Source: Juglans regia
Taxonomy: Eukaryota > Streptophyta > Magnoliopsida > Fagales > Juglandaceae
Length of the DNA stretch: 64,000 bases
Direction: 5' to 3'
Assembly: GCF_001411555.2 (NCBI RefSeq)
Contig: NC_049901.1
Coordinates: forward strand, 11,294,681 to 11,358,680
In this document: positions 12,371-23,088 of the stretch, in pieces
Layout: each line of letters opens with the position of its first letter
Numbering within the stretch: position 1 is the stretch's first letter
Made by a program: the position numbers and the translations under genes
Notes under the pieces: model-generated
Told to the model about the DNA's origin: nothing
The model's database searches: none
The model's input: the letters and a program-made list of their open reading frames with translations, nothing else

Positions 12371-12371
<1 letters not shown>
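10507..12371 (+). mobile_element. Non-autonomous Helitron
   Basis: The left end reads TCTTCCTAATACTTAAAAG, matching the plant Helitron 5' style (TC then 'TACTAATACTTAAAAG'-like). The right end has a short hairpin, AACGTCC-ctt-GGACGTT (12343-12359), then eight bases and the terminal CTAG (12368-12371). The element lies between A and T inside a (TA)n microsatellite, the expected Helitron target, with no target duplication. No Rep/helicase coding sequence is present. The interior holds a GC-rich tandem array (10971-11440) and long AT-rich DNA. Sequence: both termini and the hairpin. Family knowledge: the TC...CTRR rule. Confidence 0.75.
10971..11440. repeat. GC-rich tandem array, about 158-bp unit, three copies
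   Basis: Units start at 10971, 11129 and about 11287. Each begins ttccgtggggga(a/g)acgga or a variant and includes 'tgcgcgtgg', 'ggtcgccgccttga', 'cggtggtggtcgtga' and 'cgtacggcggcg'. Units 1 and 2 are similar along their whole length; unit 3 is much more diverged. The block is far richer in GC than the surrounding Helitron. All frames in it look like shadows; I assign no protein. Confidence 0.85.
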
Positions 12372-12410
<39 letters not shown>

Positions 12411-13438
12411 CGCACGCATAGATTAATATTATTTATCATCTATTTTACTATAAAATTGCTACATACAGTCGACACATACAAACCTTGCACAAACGGCCAG
12501 CTGATATTATTACAAAGAAAGAAAAAAAAAAAAAAACTGAATAAAACTCTAAGGAAATGGATTCCTGCTTTGGTGCTCTGGTCAAAAGCTTCCATCGATC
12601 TCGTCTTTGTCTTGCATCGTGGTGTCGTTCCTCTTAGATTGTTTACTTGTGTGGTGTTGTGGTCTTCGACTTCTTGTGTTGTGGTCTTCAATTGAATCTG
12701 TGCTCACTCATTCGACACCGTCATCTTCCTCGTGTGGGACTTCGGTTTCAAATCAGCAATATGTCATTTTTTGACTTTAAATGAGCATTTTTAGATTTCG
12801 AAATCTCTCATCCGTCTATCATTTCTGTTTTTTTGAATGTCCTTACACCATTTTATCTTTCTATCTAAAGATGCTGCTGTTGGGGTGGGGGGAGGGGGCA
12901 GGGTCCTCACAAGCCTTTTATAGGTGATAAAGAAAACACGAAAAGCACTTGTATGCATGTATAAAGATTCATTTATCATCATCACCTCTCTCTTTCTCTC
13001 TCTATCTCTTATATGTGGTGGGTTGGTTAGTTGGTGAGTCTTCAATTTTTTGGCTTCTTTGGACTTAGTTATATTTAATGGACACCGCATTGTCGGAATT
13101 AGTTTTGGGTATCTTACAGATCGTGATTTTTTTAAAAAAAGTTCTTACATATAGTGATCACGCTTCCCTTTTCGATATTTATTTGTTCTCTTTGGATTTG
13201 TTCTTAATTTTTGTTTTCTTTTGGGTGTTTTTATTCTCCCCCTACAGCAATCACTTGGTTTCAAAATCTATAAAAGAGAGAAGAAATGCAGAGAGGGAAA
13301 CTAAATAGGGGATGCCTCAAACGGTGCGGTTTTGGTCTTTTTGTTAAACGAAACTGTGCGTTTTATTTTTTCCATATCAACACCGTTTACGCACCGACTG
13401 TATGGATCGACTGTATCCAATATTTTTTATTTTACTAT
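12372..13438. other. Intergenic: (TA)n then unrecognised sequence
   Basis: A (TA)n tract (12372-12402) is the right half of the microsatellite interrupted by the Helitron. The rest includes pyrimidine-rich stretches and no gene I can support. Confidence 0.5.
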
Positions 13439-13553
13439 TATTTTATCATCATTCTATAATGTGATATTTAATTATTAAAGATTATTTATTATATTTTACT
13501 TGTGAGTCAAATATTTAATGTCACATCAAAAAATATTGATAGGATGATAGAAT
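13439..13553. repeat. Small foldback/MITE-like element
   Basis: The left arm (ttttatcatcattctataat) and the reverse complement of the right arm (attctatcatcctatcaa) are similar. Inner motifs 'atgtgatatttaat' and 'atttaatgtcacat' are also inverted. No target duplication was defined. Confidence 0.45.
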
Positions 13554-14002
13554 ATGAATTTTCAGTGTTTAAGTGTGTGTATTTTGTTTTTTTAATTAAA
13601 CTATGAAATCACGCGTCCCATTAACAAAGGTACCGTGTGTTATTCATTATTGCTATTTGTATAAAAAGTAGTAGATTGTGCAATTTGTATTAATTTGTAT
13701 ACTGTGTATTAAACTGATAGTGACAAGAAGCAAGTGTCCCTTTAAACTGAGGGTATGTGAAATAATTATTATGTGGAGATAGGATAAGAATTTGGATCAC
13801 TAGACAATACTAATACTACAAATGAAAATGAGATGGACAAGGGAAAAGATTTTGTCATCCTCAGGTGAACTCAGACATAATAGAATTATGAAACATAATT
13901 ATAAATTATACTCAAGCCCCCCCCAAAAAAAAAAAAACTCATGCTAATGAGTATGTTTTTGGTAATTAAGAAACATTACTAACATTTTTATAAATCAATG
14001 AT

Positions 14003-14391
14003 TTAGGTCTCGTTTGAGAATACAAATCATCTCATCTCATCTCATCTCAAAACTTCTCATAATTTAATTCTCAAACATCACTTGAATACAAATACTTTTT
14101 AATTTCAAATCTGTAACTTTTTTTATCTAATCGTTACATAATCATTACAACTTCTTAACAAAATAAAAAAAGAAAAAATTCAATTTTTTCTAATTCTAAA
14201 ACAAGAATAATATTAAAAAATTATATTCTAAAATATTTTAACTTTATAATATTTTTATTCAACTTTTTAGTTCATCTTTCTCAAAACTCAATAAGCATAT
14301 GAACTCAAACTATTTTACTATTATTTACAAATTATTTCACTAATATTTATAATTTTTTTTATTTAATCTCATTCTCCAACCGAGATCTAAA
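14003..14391. mobile_element. MITE with terminal inverted repeats
   Basis: The left end tttaggtctcgtttgagaat and the reverse complement of the right end, tttagatctcggttggagaa, form an imperfect inverted repeat of about 24 bp. It is followed on the left by tandem 'catct' units. The interior is AT-rich and non-coding. The target duplication could not be fixed because the inverted repeat runs into TTA/TAA. About 390 bp. Confidence 0.65.
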
Positions 14392-14581
14392 TATGAAAAT
14401 AAAGACCGGATCGGGAGCTAAAAGATTTCAAACAAAAATAAATAAAATTTGAGTTTTAAGAAGAAGAAAGAAATAGGATAAATCGACCAATTACATAACA
14501 TCTATTTGATTTATTTTTATGTTTTTTCATTCAGTTAATCAATTTTATCTAATAGGATTTGTTGGGAGCCTGAGCCGGCTC

Positions 14582-14765
14582 TGAAATTTATTAAGAAAAA
14601 TATTCTAATTATAAAAAAATTATATAAAAAAATCTTATAAATTAACGTGATTTAATATAGTTCGTCAAATTATAAAATTATTTTTATTGTAAAATAAATC
14701 TATTGTATCAGATAAAGCCACATCAATTTCTAAGATTATTTTTATATAATTTTTTTTTTTTATAA
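14582..14765. repeat. Foldback MITE, dispersed family copy 1
   Basis: It shares the 'tataaattaacgtgattt ... ttattgtaaaataaatct ... cacatcaatttc' layout with copies near 19752, 20026 and 21032. The arms are loosely inverted. Boundaries are approximate. Confidence 0.45.
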
Positions 14766-15121
14766 ATGTAGCATTAATCATTTATTAATATTGATATGGA
14801 AACTCATAATTAATCTTCTAATTAATGGGACCATAGCCGAGGCCATATAAAATGTAGACAAAATTGCTTGTCGATGATCGATGTGACCTTTGTTCTGGTT
14901 GCGATTATGAATGGTCAATTATTGCATACGAAATGAATGGTCTATATCAGAGCATACGAAACTTTGGTTTTTTCTTTGTAGTAGCAAAAGATTTATTTTC
15001 TTTTTTCTTTCTTTTCCTAATATAAATTTTCCATCTGCAGGCTGCAGGAACGGACAGCTGAACCAGTCCTTGCCTATCTCTTTATTTTATAAGGATAAAT
15101 ATAGATAAAAATTATTATTAA

Positions 15122-15311
15122 GGATGAGTTTAGATATTGAAATAAGTTGAGTTGAAATGATAAAATATTGTTGAAATATTATTTTTTAATATTATTATTA
15201 TTTTAGGATTTGAAAAAATTAAATTATTTATTATATTTTGTATTGAAATTTGAAAAAGTTGTAATGATGAATTGAGATGAATTAAGATGAGTTTAGAATC
15301 CAAACTCACCC
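15122..15311. mobile_element. Tourist/PIF-Harbinger-like MITE, TAA target duplication
   Basis: The 190-bp element starts GGATGAGTTTAGAT and ends ATCCAAACTCACCC, an imperfect inverted repeat. It is flanked by TAA at 15119-15121 and 15312-15314. A 3-bp TAA/TTA target duplication is characteristic of PIF/Harbinger-type MITEs. The interior is AT-rich with no coding. The ends and interior resemble the element at 38531-38740. Confidence 0.75.
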
Positions 15312-15474
15312 TAAGAGTATTTATTTTATACACATGATATGATATTATCTAGACCACACATCTTCTCAAATGAATATTAAAAACAATTAATTAAAAACAA
15401 TCACATAATAAATACAAAATATACATTACTATAATAGCTTCTCTTAAACATTATTTTTTTTATGGAAAAATTTT

Positions 15475-15562
15475 TGCATCTGCCTACACCGGCACACACT
15501 CAATGCATTGAGTGTAAAAAAAAAAAAATATGTGAAGTGTGAGCCGGGTGTAGGCAGATGCA
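15475..15562. repeat. Very short foldback element (88 bp)
   Basis: The left arm tgcatctgcctacaccggca is mirrored at the right end (gccgggtgtaggcagatgca), about 25 bp per arm with small mismatches. The centre holds the palindrome ctcaatgcattgag and an A-run. As RNA it would form a long hairpin. Confidence 0.8.
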
Positions 15563-15758
15563 TAGCAAACCCCTTTTTTTATATTCCCAGTTGATGTCAG
15601 ACCTTGCTGTCCAAGTAATACCAAGAAAGATGCTGAAAACAGACACGCACATTCGTGTGTTACTACTTATACGTCATTTGTAAGTTTGCCCATATATATA
15701 AATGCGAGTTCAGTATTCAGAGGACCTGCACCAAGAAGCTTTTGAGTTGTCGAGAAAA

Positions 15759-17104
15759 ATGGCTGGTTTGTTTGATAAGCAAGCAGAGGTTTACCTGGAT
15801 GCAAGACCAACATATCCAGGCGAGTGGTATTCGAAGCTGGCCGCTCTCACCCCTCACCACTCTTTAGCTTGGGATGTCGGCACCGGTAATGGCCAAGCTG
15901 CTATTGGTGTTAGCTTTCCTCTCTCTACTCCCTTCGTATATTCAGTACCTTAGTCATGAGTATGATCGAGAAGTTTTACATTTTTTTTCTGACTTGTTTA
16001 TCTAAGTATTGTTACTGTGTCACGCAGATCAATTTGTTGATTTACTTTACCTAATCTCTTTATGTCTCTTACAGTTTTTAAAGTAGTTACTTTGAGTGGA
16101 AAAGGTTAAACCTATGACAAATAGTTTCTTCAATTTATGAACTTGGGTAGGATTACATTATGCATCACCATGTCCATGCTGTAGAAAATATACGTTTTTG
16201 AAGGATGCTAAGAAACAGAGTTGGCAGGGAGGGAGAGAAGAACCAAGATTTGGAGTAGAAAAATGAAGTGAAAATTATTGTAGCAGTCTGTTTCTTGGGT
16301 ACATCGGATGAGCTCTGCCTCTATTTATAGAAGACTGACTAACAAATATTACAACTAAACTCCCAAACTTTGGAACTGATGACAGAAATTAGCACTGATC
16401 TTATCTGTTAATTCTAATAAAGAATGTAGCTCAGTTGACTTTTGGAACTCTGATATTGGTCTAAACTGCAGGTTGCTGAGCATTATGAAAAAGTAGTAGG
16501 AACCGATGTGAGTGAGGACCAGTTGAAACTTGCAAGGCCTCATCCCCGCATTCGGTATCTCTATACTCCAGAATCTATCACCGATGATGAATTGGTGGCC
16601 TTGATTGGGGGAGAAAATTCAGTTGATTTGGTGACCGTGGCCCAAGCTGTGCACTGGTTTGACCTCCCGAAATTCTACTCCAACGTGACACGCCTTCTAC
16701 GCAAACCAGGAGGCGTAATTGCTGTTTGGGGATATAATCAGATTGAAGTGAGCCCCATTTTTTATCCCATAATGGATAGCTTTCATGGCACCACTCTTTC
16801 TCATTGGCACCCGAAAATACAATACGTGTTTGATGGCTATAAGACACTTCCATTTCCTTTTGAAAGTGTGGGTTTAGGATCTGAGGGAAAACCAATTTTG
16901 CTAGATATACCAAAGAAGCTGTCATTTGAGTGATTGTTGAGGTTCCTGAGGTCTTGATCTGCAATCACTACAGCAAAGGACCAAGGCGTTGACTTGTTAT
17001 CTGATGGTGTGGTTAAAGAGTTTGAACGTGCTTGGGGAGGGCCTGGATTGGTCAGATCTGTCGTCTTTAAGGTCTTTATGATTGCCGGAAAAGTTAAGCT
17101 GTAA
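15759..17104 (+). pseudogene. Putative SAM-dependent methyltransferase, copy 1, with two premature stops
   Basis: Class-I methyltransferase (Methyltransf_11 type), paralogue of the intact gene at 18069. Exon 1 is 15759-15908 (GT donor); exon 2 is 16472-17104 (AG acceptor after ctgca). Both are exactly as long as in copy 2 (150 and 633 nt), so there is no net length change. The SAM-binding motif LAWDVGTGNGQAA, the NSVDLVTVAQAVHWFD block and LLRKPGGVIAVWGY are intact. In-frame TGA codons at 16931 and 16955 end the protein at 203 of 260 residues; the frame is otherwise open to the original TAA. A TATA-like tatataaatg at about 15695 overlaps an in-frame ATG at 15702, so 15759, which matches copy 2, is the better start. 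It may be a recent pseudogene or make a C-terminally truncated protein. The 563-bp intron is about 300 bp longer than in copy 2. The extra DNA (about 16180-16460) looks like an unrelated insertion. Confidence 0.85.
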
Positions 17105-18068
17105 TTTTCCTTTCTCAAGTTAAGCAACCTCCTAGATTTTGTTGCCTGGAATCTTGATGCAGGAGAAGGTCCAAACTGAGAGAGAGAGAGAGAGAGAGAA
17201 GACAACCCTTGGGGAGAGAAAGCAAGAAGCAGAGACACGTTAGTAAATCATAATCTTGTCCATGACATATGTTTGTAACTGTAGATTTGAAGGAAGTTAT
17301 GTAAGAACGTCTACTTGTGAACAAGACAGAATTTTATGTTGATGCATTTGTCCGGCGTGATCGATACCAACAATATATACGGTTGATTAATAGCCCACGT
17401 TCTTGGCTTGGGTGTTGATATGATTGTCGTATGCTGATACATGAAATAAATGATAAATAAAGCATATAAATTATAAATAAAGAGAGACATTAAAAGTCTA
17501 TGTTCATGAGTTATTATTTGGGACTAAAATCTATTATATTAGGTGATTTTATAGTCTTTCACAACCTCTCGTATCTCTTAATATATGGAGGAAATTATGA
17601 TTCCTCCGATGGTTGAAGAAGACACATTCTCTGTAGAAATATAGAGGGGAGCCAATAGTCTGCCTTAATTTATAGAGATTCTTTTCATAGAAGTCTTTTT
17701 CCTTCGTTTGAATAGTTGAGTCCTTTCTTACCTTATATCACGTTTGTCACTCAAGTTTTCTTTTATCACTTTCAATGAGTTGAACTTATTTCATTTCATA
17801 TCCAAACACTCCAACGGTTAGAAAATGAAGATTACTTATTAAACGCGCCACGCGCAAATGAGTGAGTGTGGTCCATTCAAAGTATTCAAGCAATGTTGGA
17901 CTTGGCTTTGGCTACCAACTCTGCCTTGCAGTTCAAACTGGACATGATCAATCAGGAAAGATCTTCGTGGGTTCTCAGCATTTCACTTTAAAGCCCATGA
18001 ATTCAAGATTCCCTATGCTCCTTTGAGACAGAGTTCAGCTTAGGAGGGCACAGGTATTCTTATCTATT
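17105..18068. other. Spacer between the methyltransferase copies
   Basis: The first part is 3' flank of copy 1 with a (GA)n run (about 17178-17198). The rest is AT-rich. The last ~200 bases should hold the promoter and 5' UTR of copy 2. No other feature is supported. Confidence 0.5.
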
Positions 18069-19110
18069 ATGGCAGGGTTGTTCGACAAACAGGCGGAGAT
18101 TTACGTGGATGCGAGGCCAACTTATCCAACCGAATGGTATTCAAAGCTCGCTGCTCTCACCCCCCAACACTCATTAGCCTGGGATGTCGGCACCGGCAAC
18201 GGACAAGCAGCTCTTGGGGTCAGTCTCTTCTCTCACTCAAACCTAATATTGCCGATTAACGTTTTCAGTTTCGCAATTTGCAAACAGTACCCTTGTAAGC
18301 TAAAAATAACGTGGGGTTTGCATTTTCTGATGATATTTTGGCTGGTTCATTGACGAAGCATATTTTGCGAGTTTATAAACTTTATTTACGCAAAACTTTT
18401 CTAGTGTACTGTGTATATATATCATGTATCACGTATCTGTATGCACACCAAAGCATTCTTGACTTTCTAATTACCAGGTTGCTGAGCATTATGAGCAAGT
18501 AATTGGAACAGATATAAGTGAAAACCAACTAAAACATGCAAAGCAGCATCCTCGAGTCAAATACATCCACACCCCATTATCCCTCTCGGATGATGAATTT
18601 GTGACATTAATGGGGGGTGAAAACTCAGTTGATTTGGTGACCGTGGCTGAAGCCGTACACTGGTTTGATCTCCCAAAGTTCTACTCCCTCGTTACGCGTC
18701 TTCTGCGTAAGCCAGGAGGAGTAATTGCCGTTTGGGGCTACTATGGAATGGTAGTAAGCACTACCTTTGATCCTCTAATAAAGAGATTCCGAGAAGCAAC
18801 CCAACCCTTTTGGGACCCCAGGGCACATCACTTGCTGGATGGTTATAGGACACTTCCATTTCCTTTTGAAAGTGTGGGTTTAGGTTCTGAGGGAGAACCT
18901 CTGCAACTTGAAATGCAACAGAGGTTGTCCATTGAAGGGGTTGTGAGGATGAAGAGGTCATATTCGGCAGTCACCACAGCCAAGCACCAAGGGGTGGATT
19001 TTTTATCTGAAGGAGTGATCAAGGATCTTGAGAGTGCTTGGGGTGGGCCGAATAAGATCAGAACTGTGACATACAAGGCATTTATGCTTTCAGGAAAAGT
19101 AAAGCTGTAA
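18069..19110 (+). CDS. Putative SAM-dependent methyltransferase, copy 2 (intact)
   Basis: Two exons, 18069-18218 and 18478-19110, joined by a 259-bp GT-AG intron, give 260 aa, the usual length for this plant family of small methyltransferases. Order: an N-terminal MAGLFDKQAEIYVDARPTYP block typical of the family; SAM-binding motif I (LAWDVGTGNGQAALG, about residues 37-51); the acidic motif II region after IGTDIS; NSVDLVTVAEAVHWFDLP (post II); and LLRKPGGVIAVWGY (motif III). A variable C-terminal part ends in MLSGKVKL. The intron falls directly after motif I in both copies. The methyl acceptor is unknown and cannot be told from sequence. It is a tandem duplicate of the broken gene 1 kb upstream. 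The ATG at 18069 is the first in frame and matches copy 1. Confidence 0.92.
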
Positions 19111-19751
19111 GTAATTTTCATCAACTTCATCTGCGTACGTACTGATCTGTTGATGTAAAAGCTGCTTAATTTGTCCTTCTTTGGAGACCAGATTCTCTTC
19201 TTTTTTTCTTTTTTTTTTTTATTGCAACTTGGGAAGATAATAAATGGATTTCCATTCAGTTTTTGAAGTTCTGAGTGAAAAAAGAATCGGCCAACCCAGC
19301 TTTATTATGCTTTAATTCATGTGTTTAGAATCTAATTAACCCAAAACGATATATATTAATGAAAACAGGGTTTGTAGAACAATCATACGTTCGCTGAAGC
19401 GAAGATTAATGCCAATTGACATCATGGTTAATAACTTAATATCCAATTTCCTTCCTTTTCTATGTGCCCCCGATGTTCTATATACAGTTCCCCTAGTTTT
19501 GCAGGCTCATCAAATGGAGTTGGGAGTGAAAAATATGAGTTGTAAAACAATAAACAGTATTGACAATATAGTAGAAAGTTTGATAAATGTTGCTGCCCCA
19601 ATGAATAACAAATTATATTAGGACAGGCGCACACACCATCATGCAAAACTAGCCAAATAGCCCACCTTGACGGCTTGACCGGGGAACAAATATTAAACCC
19701 ATCGAGGATAAGGAAAGGGGTATTTGACTTGAGGAGTTCTACACCATTCTT
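19111..19751. other. 3' flank of the methyltransferase gene
   Basis: Includes the 3' UTR and a T-rich run near 19200. Short open frames here have no recognisable content. Confidence 0.45.
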
Positions 19752-19893
19752 ATAAAAATAAATTTATAAATTAATATAAGTTCATGTGATATATTAAATT
19801 TAAATTGCAATAAAAATAATTTTACATTATAACTTAACACATCAAATCATATCAATTTGTAAATTTACTTTTATAAAATTTTTTTATGGCTAA
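19752..19893. repeat. Foldback MITE, dispersed family copy 2
   Basis: The left arm ttataaaaataaatttataa is mirrored at the right end by ttgtaaatttacttttataa. The inner 'catcaaatcatatcaatt' is the family hallmark. Confidence 0.6.
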
Positions 19894-20025
19894 AATATCT
19901 TTTATTTGAGTTTGGGGGCCTTCAAATTTGTTGGGTATGAAAATCATCTAATAGTGGAACTATGGAACATTCACAATTAACCCCATTGACTTGTATATAT
20001 TTATATATATATTATAAAAGGAGAA

Positions 20026-20190
20026 ATATTACAGCTATAAATAAATTTTACAAAAATAAATTTATAAACTAACATGACTGTATGTGTATAATATATTAGA
20101 TTTACTTTATTATAAAAGTAATTTCGTAATCTGACGTACTACGTCAAGTTACATCAGTTTATATGTTTATTTTTATGAATACGCTTTAAA
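20026..20190. repeat. Foldback MITE, dispersed family copy 3
   Basis: It has the same order as copy 2: 'acaaaaataaatttataaac', a 'tagatttactttattataaa' middle, then 'catcagtttatatgtttatt'. Boundaries are approximate. Confidence 0.55.
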
Positions 20191-20294
20191 ACATTTTCTT
20201 TTCAGAAGATATGTGTATTCCCTCCGATAAACTACTAGCATGCATCTTTAAAAACTCTCCCTAATACTACTCGCCCGTCAGGCAGGTTGTGGTT

Positions 20295-20965
20295 AGGAGT
20301 GGTAATATGTGACACGACCTGTGAATCAACATGAACACAACACGAAATTAGTGGGTTTGAGTTTGATATTAATGTGTTAACCCGTTAAGATACTATTTAT
20401 AAATGGTCAATAACAAGTCAACCCACTTAATCCGAAATCAATTCATTTTGACCCTTTTATATTTATTTCAAAATTACAATTTTATTATTATTAAGTTGTA
20501 ATATTAGTATTTCTCAGTATTCTTATGTTTTTATTGTTGAGATTGTAATTCTAGACCTATGCTCATATTTGTTATTGTATTTTTTGTAATATTAGTTTTA
20601 TTAAATGTTAGATTTTGAAAAATATTTATATATATTTTTTAAGATATTGTGACTATTAATAAATATAGATTTGAACTTTTATATGCAATTATGTTAATCA
20701 ATTCAAATGAATTATATATGTTAATTCAACATTAATAAAACAAGTTTAAATTAGTCATGTCATGTTAACATATTTCTAATTAATTATTAAATGGGTCAAA
20801 GTGGGTGACACGACACAACACGATACAATACGACCCGTTATCTAAATGGGTTGGATTAGGGTTTAAAATTTTGACACGTTTAGCTTAACGGGTCGGGTTC
20901 ATATTGAATTATATAATTGAATGTTCATGACTTGACAAGACACAAACACGATCCGAAAAAAGGAA
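20295..20965. repeat. Degenerate inverted-repeat DNA element with 'acacgacNNN / cccgtta' ends
   Basis: The left part has gtgacacgacctgtga and gttaacccgttaag. The right part has their inverted counterparts (cttaacgggtcgggtt, gacacaaacacgatccg). An additional direct set, 'gtgacacgacacaacacga', lies at 20804-20822. The interior is AT-rich and non-coding. This looks like a non-autonomous DNA transposon, but the ends and target duplication were not defined. Confidence 0.4.
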
Positions 20966-21031
20966 TTGCCACCTCCAGTTGTGGTAAACTTGCCAAAAAC
21001 GTTGTTTTCGTCTAAAAGAAAAAGAGAAATG

Positions 21032-21205
21032 CTACATTCACAAAGAGATTACACAAAAGCAATCATACAAACTGATGTAGATTCACGTGTTCTGTTAGAT
21101 CTACTTTACAATAAACATAACTTTACAACCTGATGAATTACATCAAATCACATCAATTCATGGTATTACTTTTGTATAATCTTTTTGTGACTAAATCATT
21201 TTTTA
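21032..21205. repeat. Foldback MITE, dispersed family copy 4
   Basis: The left arm agattacacaaaagcaat is mirrored on the right as attacttttgtataatct. The inner block 'catcaaatcacatcaattca' is shared with the other copies. Confidence 0.65.
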
Positions 21206-22999
21206 AAGAAAAATGTGACCTGATATAAGACCAAGTTATATATGTCGATACACGTTAGTATATTATATTTATATATATAGGCCATGTTTTAATATTGTGA
21301 ATAAATATACATATTTTTAATTATTTATTAATAAATAAATATAGGCCATACTTTAATATTGTAGCAAACAAATTCTTACAATCAATTACATTAAATTGGA
21401 GTATTCTATTCCAATATTGTATCTACCCGCACTCCCAGAACGGAGTGCCCCTGTCTCCCCCCCGGTGGCTTGGGAATAATTTGGGCCTCGAACTTCAGGA
21501 ATGTCCCCTGTGGGTGGGTGCCTCTGTCCGAATGTCGAAGGGGGACAGATTGGCCCTCCAGTCCATCTGCCACCCTGTCAAACATTGCATTACCCAAACC
21601 ACGATGTCACAGATGTACAGAATACACTCACAACCAAAATTTAAAAAAGAAAATGAAAAATTACAACCAAATCGCACAAAACATTACAAATCTTATAAAT
21701 CCAAACAAAAACCAAAAACTGAACTTACAACCAAACAAACTTATAGTCTTATAGGTTAGAAAGATCTAACAAATTGAACAAAAAACCCTAGGGCCAAGGC
21801 CGCATTCATGGGTCATACATATATGTGCACAGACCTTTAGAGATTTGTGGGCAATTCTGTATGGCCCATGGTTGCGATGGTCGTAGTTGTGGGTCATTAA
21901 ACTCGAAAATCCATCGCTGACTCCAGTGTCACCCACGATCACAACTGCAAGCCGTTTCTTACGACAACGAAGTTATGAAGACCTTTCATGGTGTTACAAA
22001 GAGAAGTTATATCATCTCTATCGACATAGGAGGGGGAGGAGAAGAAGAATGGAAGAGAGAGAAGTCAAGGTTCGAGGATGGTGGCCGTGGGCTGTGGCCA
22101 CTAGCACTGAGGTGTGAAAGCCGGGTAGACGAGCGAGAAAACTCAGAAGATGAGGGGGGAAAGGAAGCGGTTGGAATGAGAAAAATAAGAGGAGATAGAA
22201 AGAAAATATCATATTTATATGTAGATGGTAGAGTTTTTGTAATCATATAATAAAATAACGATCCCCAAAACGGCGTTGTTTCATTATAAACATATTATCT
22301 ACTCTATTATAATAAGTGGCTATCTAATTGTAAATAATAACTTTTCTTCTTTTTTTCATTAAGTTCATTAAGTCCCATTTTACTAAAAAGTTCTTAAAAT
22401 TCTTGATCATTTTACGTGTAACTCTCTTGTAAAATTTAATGAATAAAACTTCAGGCATGCTTGGGCCAGGCCCCACCCCCTCGTGGTTTCCGATGCCCTG
22501 CAGCCCGCATGGAATGGGCCTGCCATTCTATCCCTTTGACTATGCAATTCATGCTACCTGCTTCAAACACGTAATGGGAAAAAAAGTGAATCATTTTTAA
22601 TTATTAAGTTTTTTTTGTTTTTTTAGAAATACTCAACCAAGTCACGATTTATATGATACATCGTATAAATTGTTTGTCTATTTGGAAGGAGCCAGATTTC
22701 CTGATCATCAGGAATCACCTAATTGGATGATTGCGGAACCAATGTGTCCTGACTTTCTTAACGCGTATTATTATACTTCGTAACACAGACCCAATTGTAC
22801 ACGTCACTGTGGACGTGGAAGTCAAAACGTGTTCGACTCCCATTGGGCACACCAGCAGATACCGATCGACGGACGTTCCCAGAAACTTTCACACTCGCCT
22901 GTGTTTTTCATTTGAGTTTAGATAAACTTCGTTACGAAGCAAATCTATCCCATCACTAACTCAGGTTTGAGGTTACCTTTTTTACTGATCTGAATGGCC
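21206..22999. other. Intergenic upstream of the GATA gene
   Basis: A GC-richer block at about 21420-21600 stands out from the AT-rich surroundings, but no protein or repeat family is recognised. Purine-rich open frames at 21975-22250 are low-complexity. The last few hundred bases (from about 22600) should hold the promoter of the GATA gene. Confidence 0.4.
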
Positions 23000-23007
23000 T
23001 ATAAATA
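23000..23007 (+). promoter_or_regulatory. TATA box of the GATA gene
   Basis: TATAAATA lies about 82 bases upstream of the ATG at 23089. A start of transcription about 30 bases downstream (near 23032) makes 23089 the first ATG of the message. Confidence 0.7.
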
Positions 23008-23088
23008 TGAATCTCTCAGAAATTTCCAATATAATCTCACAGAAAATTACCCTAGCACTAGCTAGCCCTCTGGCTTTTTCTACTTCTG

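Noticed and set aside
22007..22250. Overlapping open frames on both strands (79-91 codons)
   Set aside because: Low-complexity purine/pyrimidine-rich DNA; no start context, domain or conservation visible.
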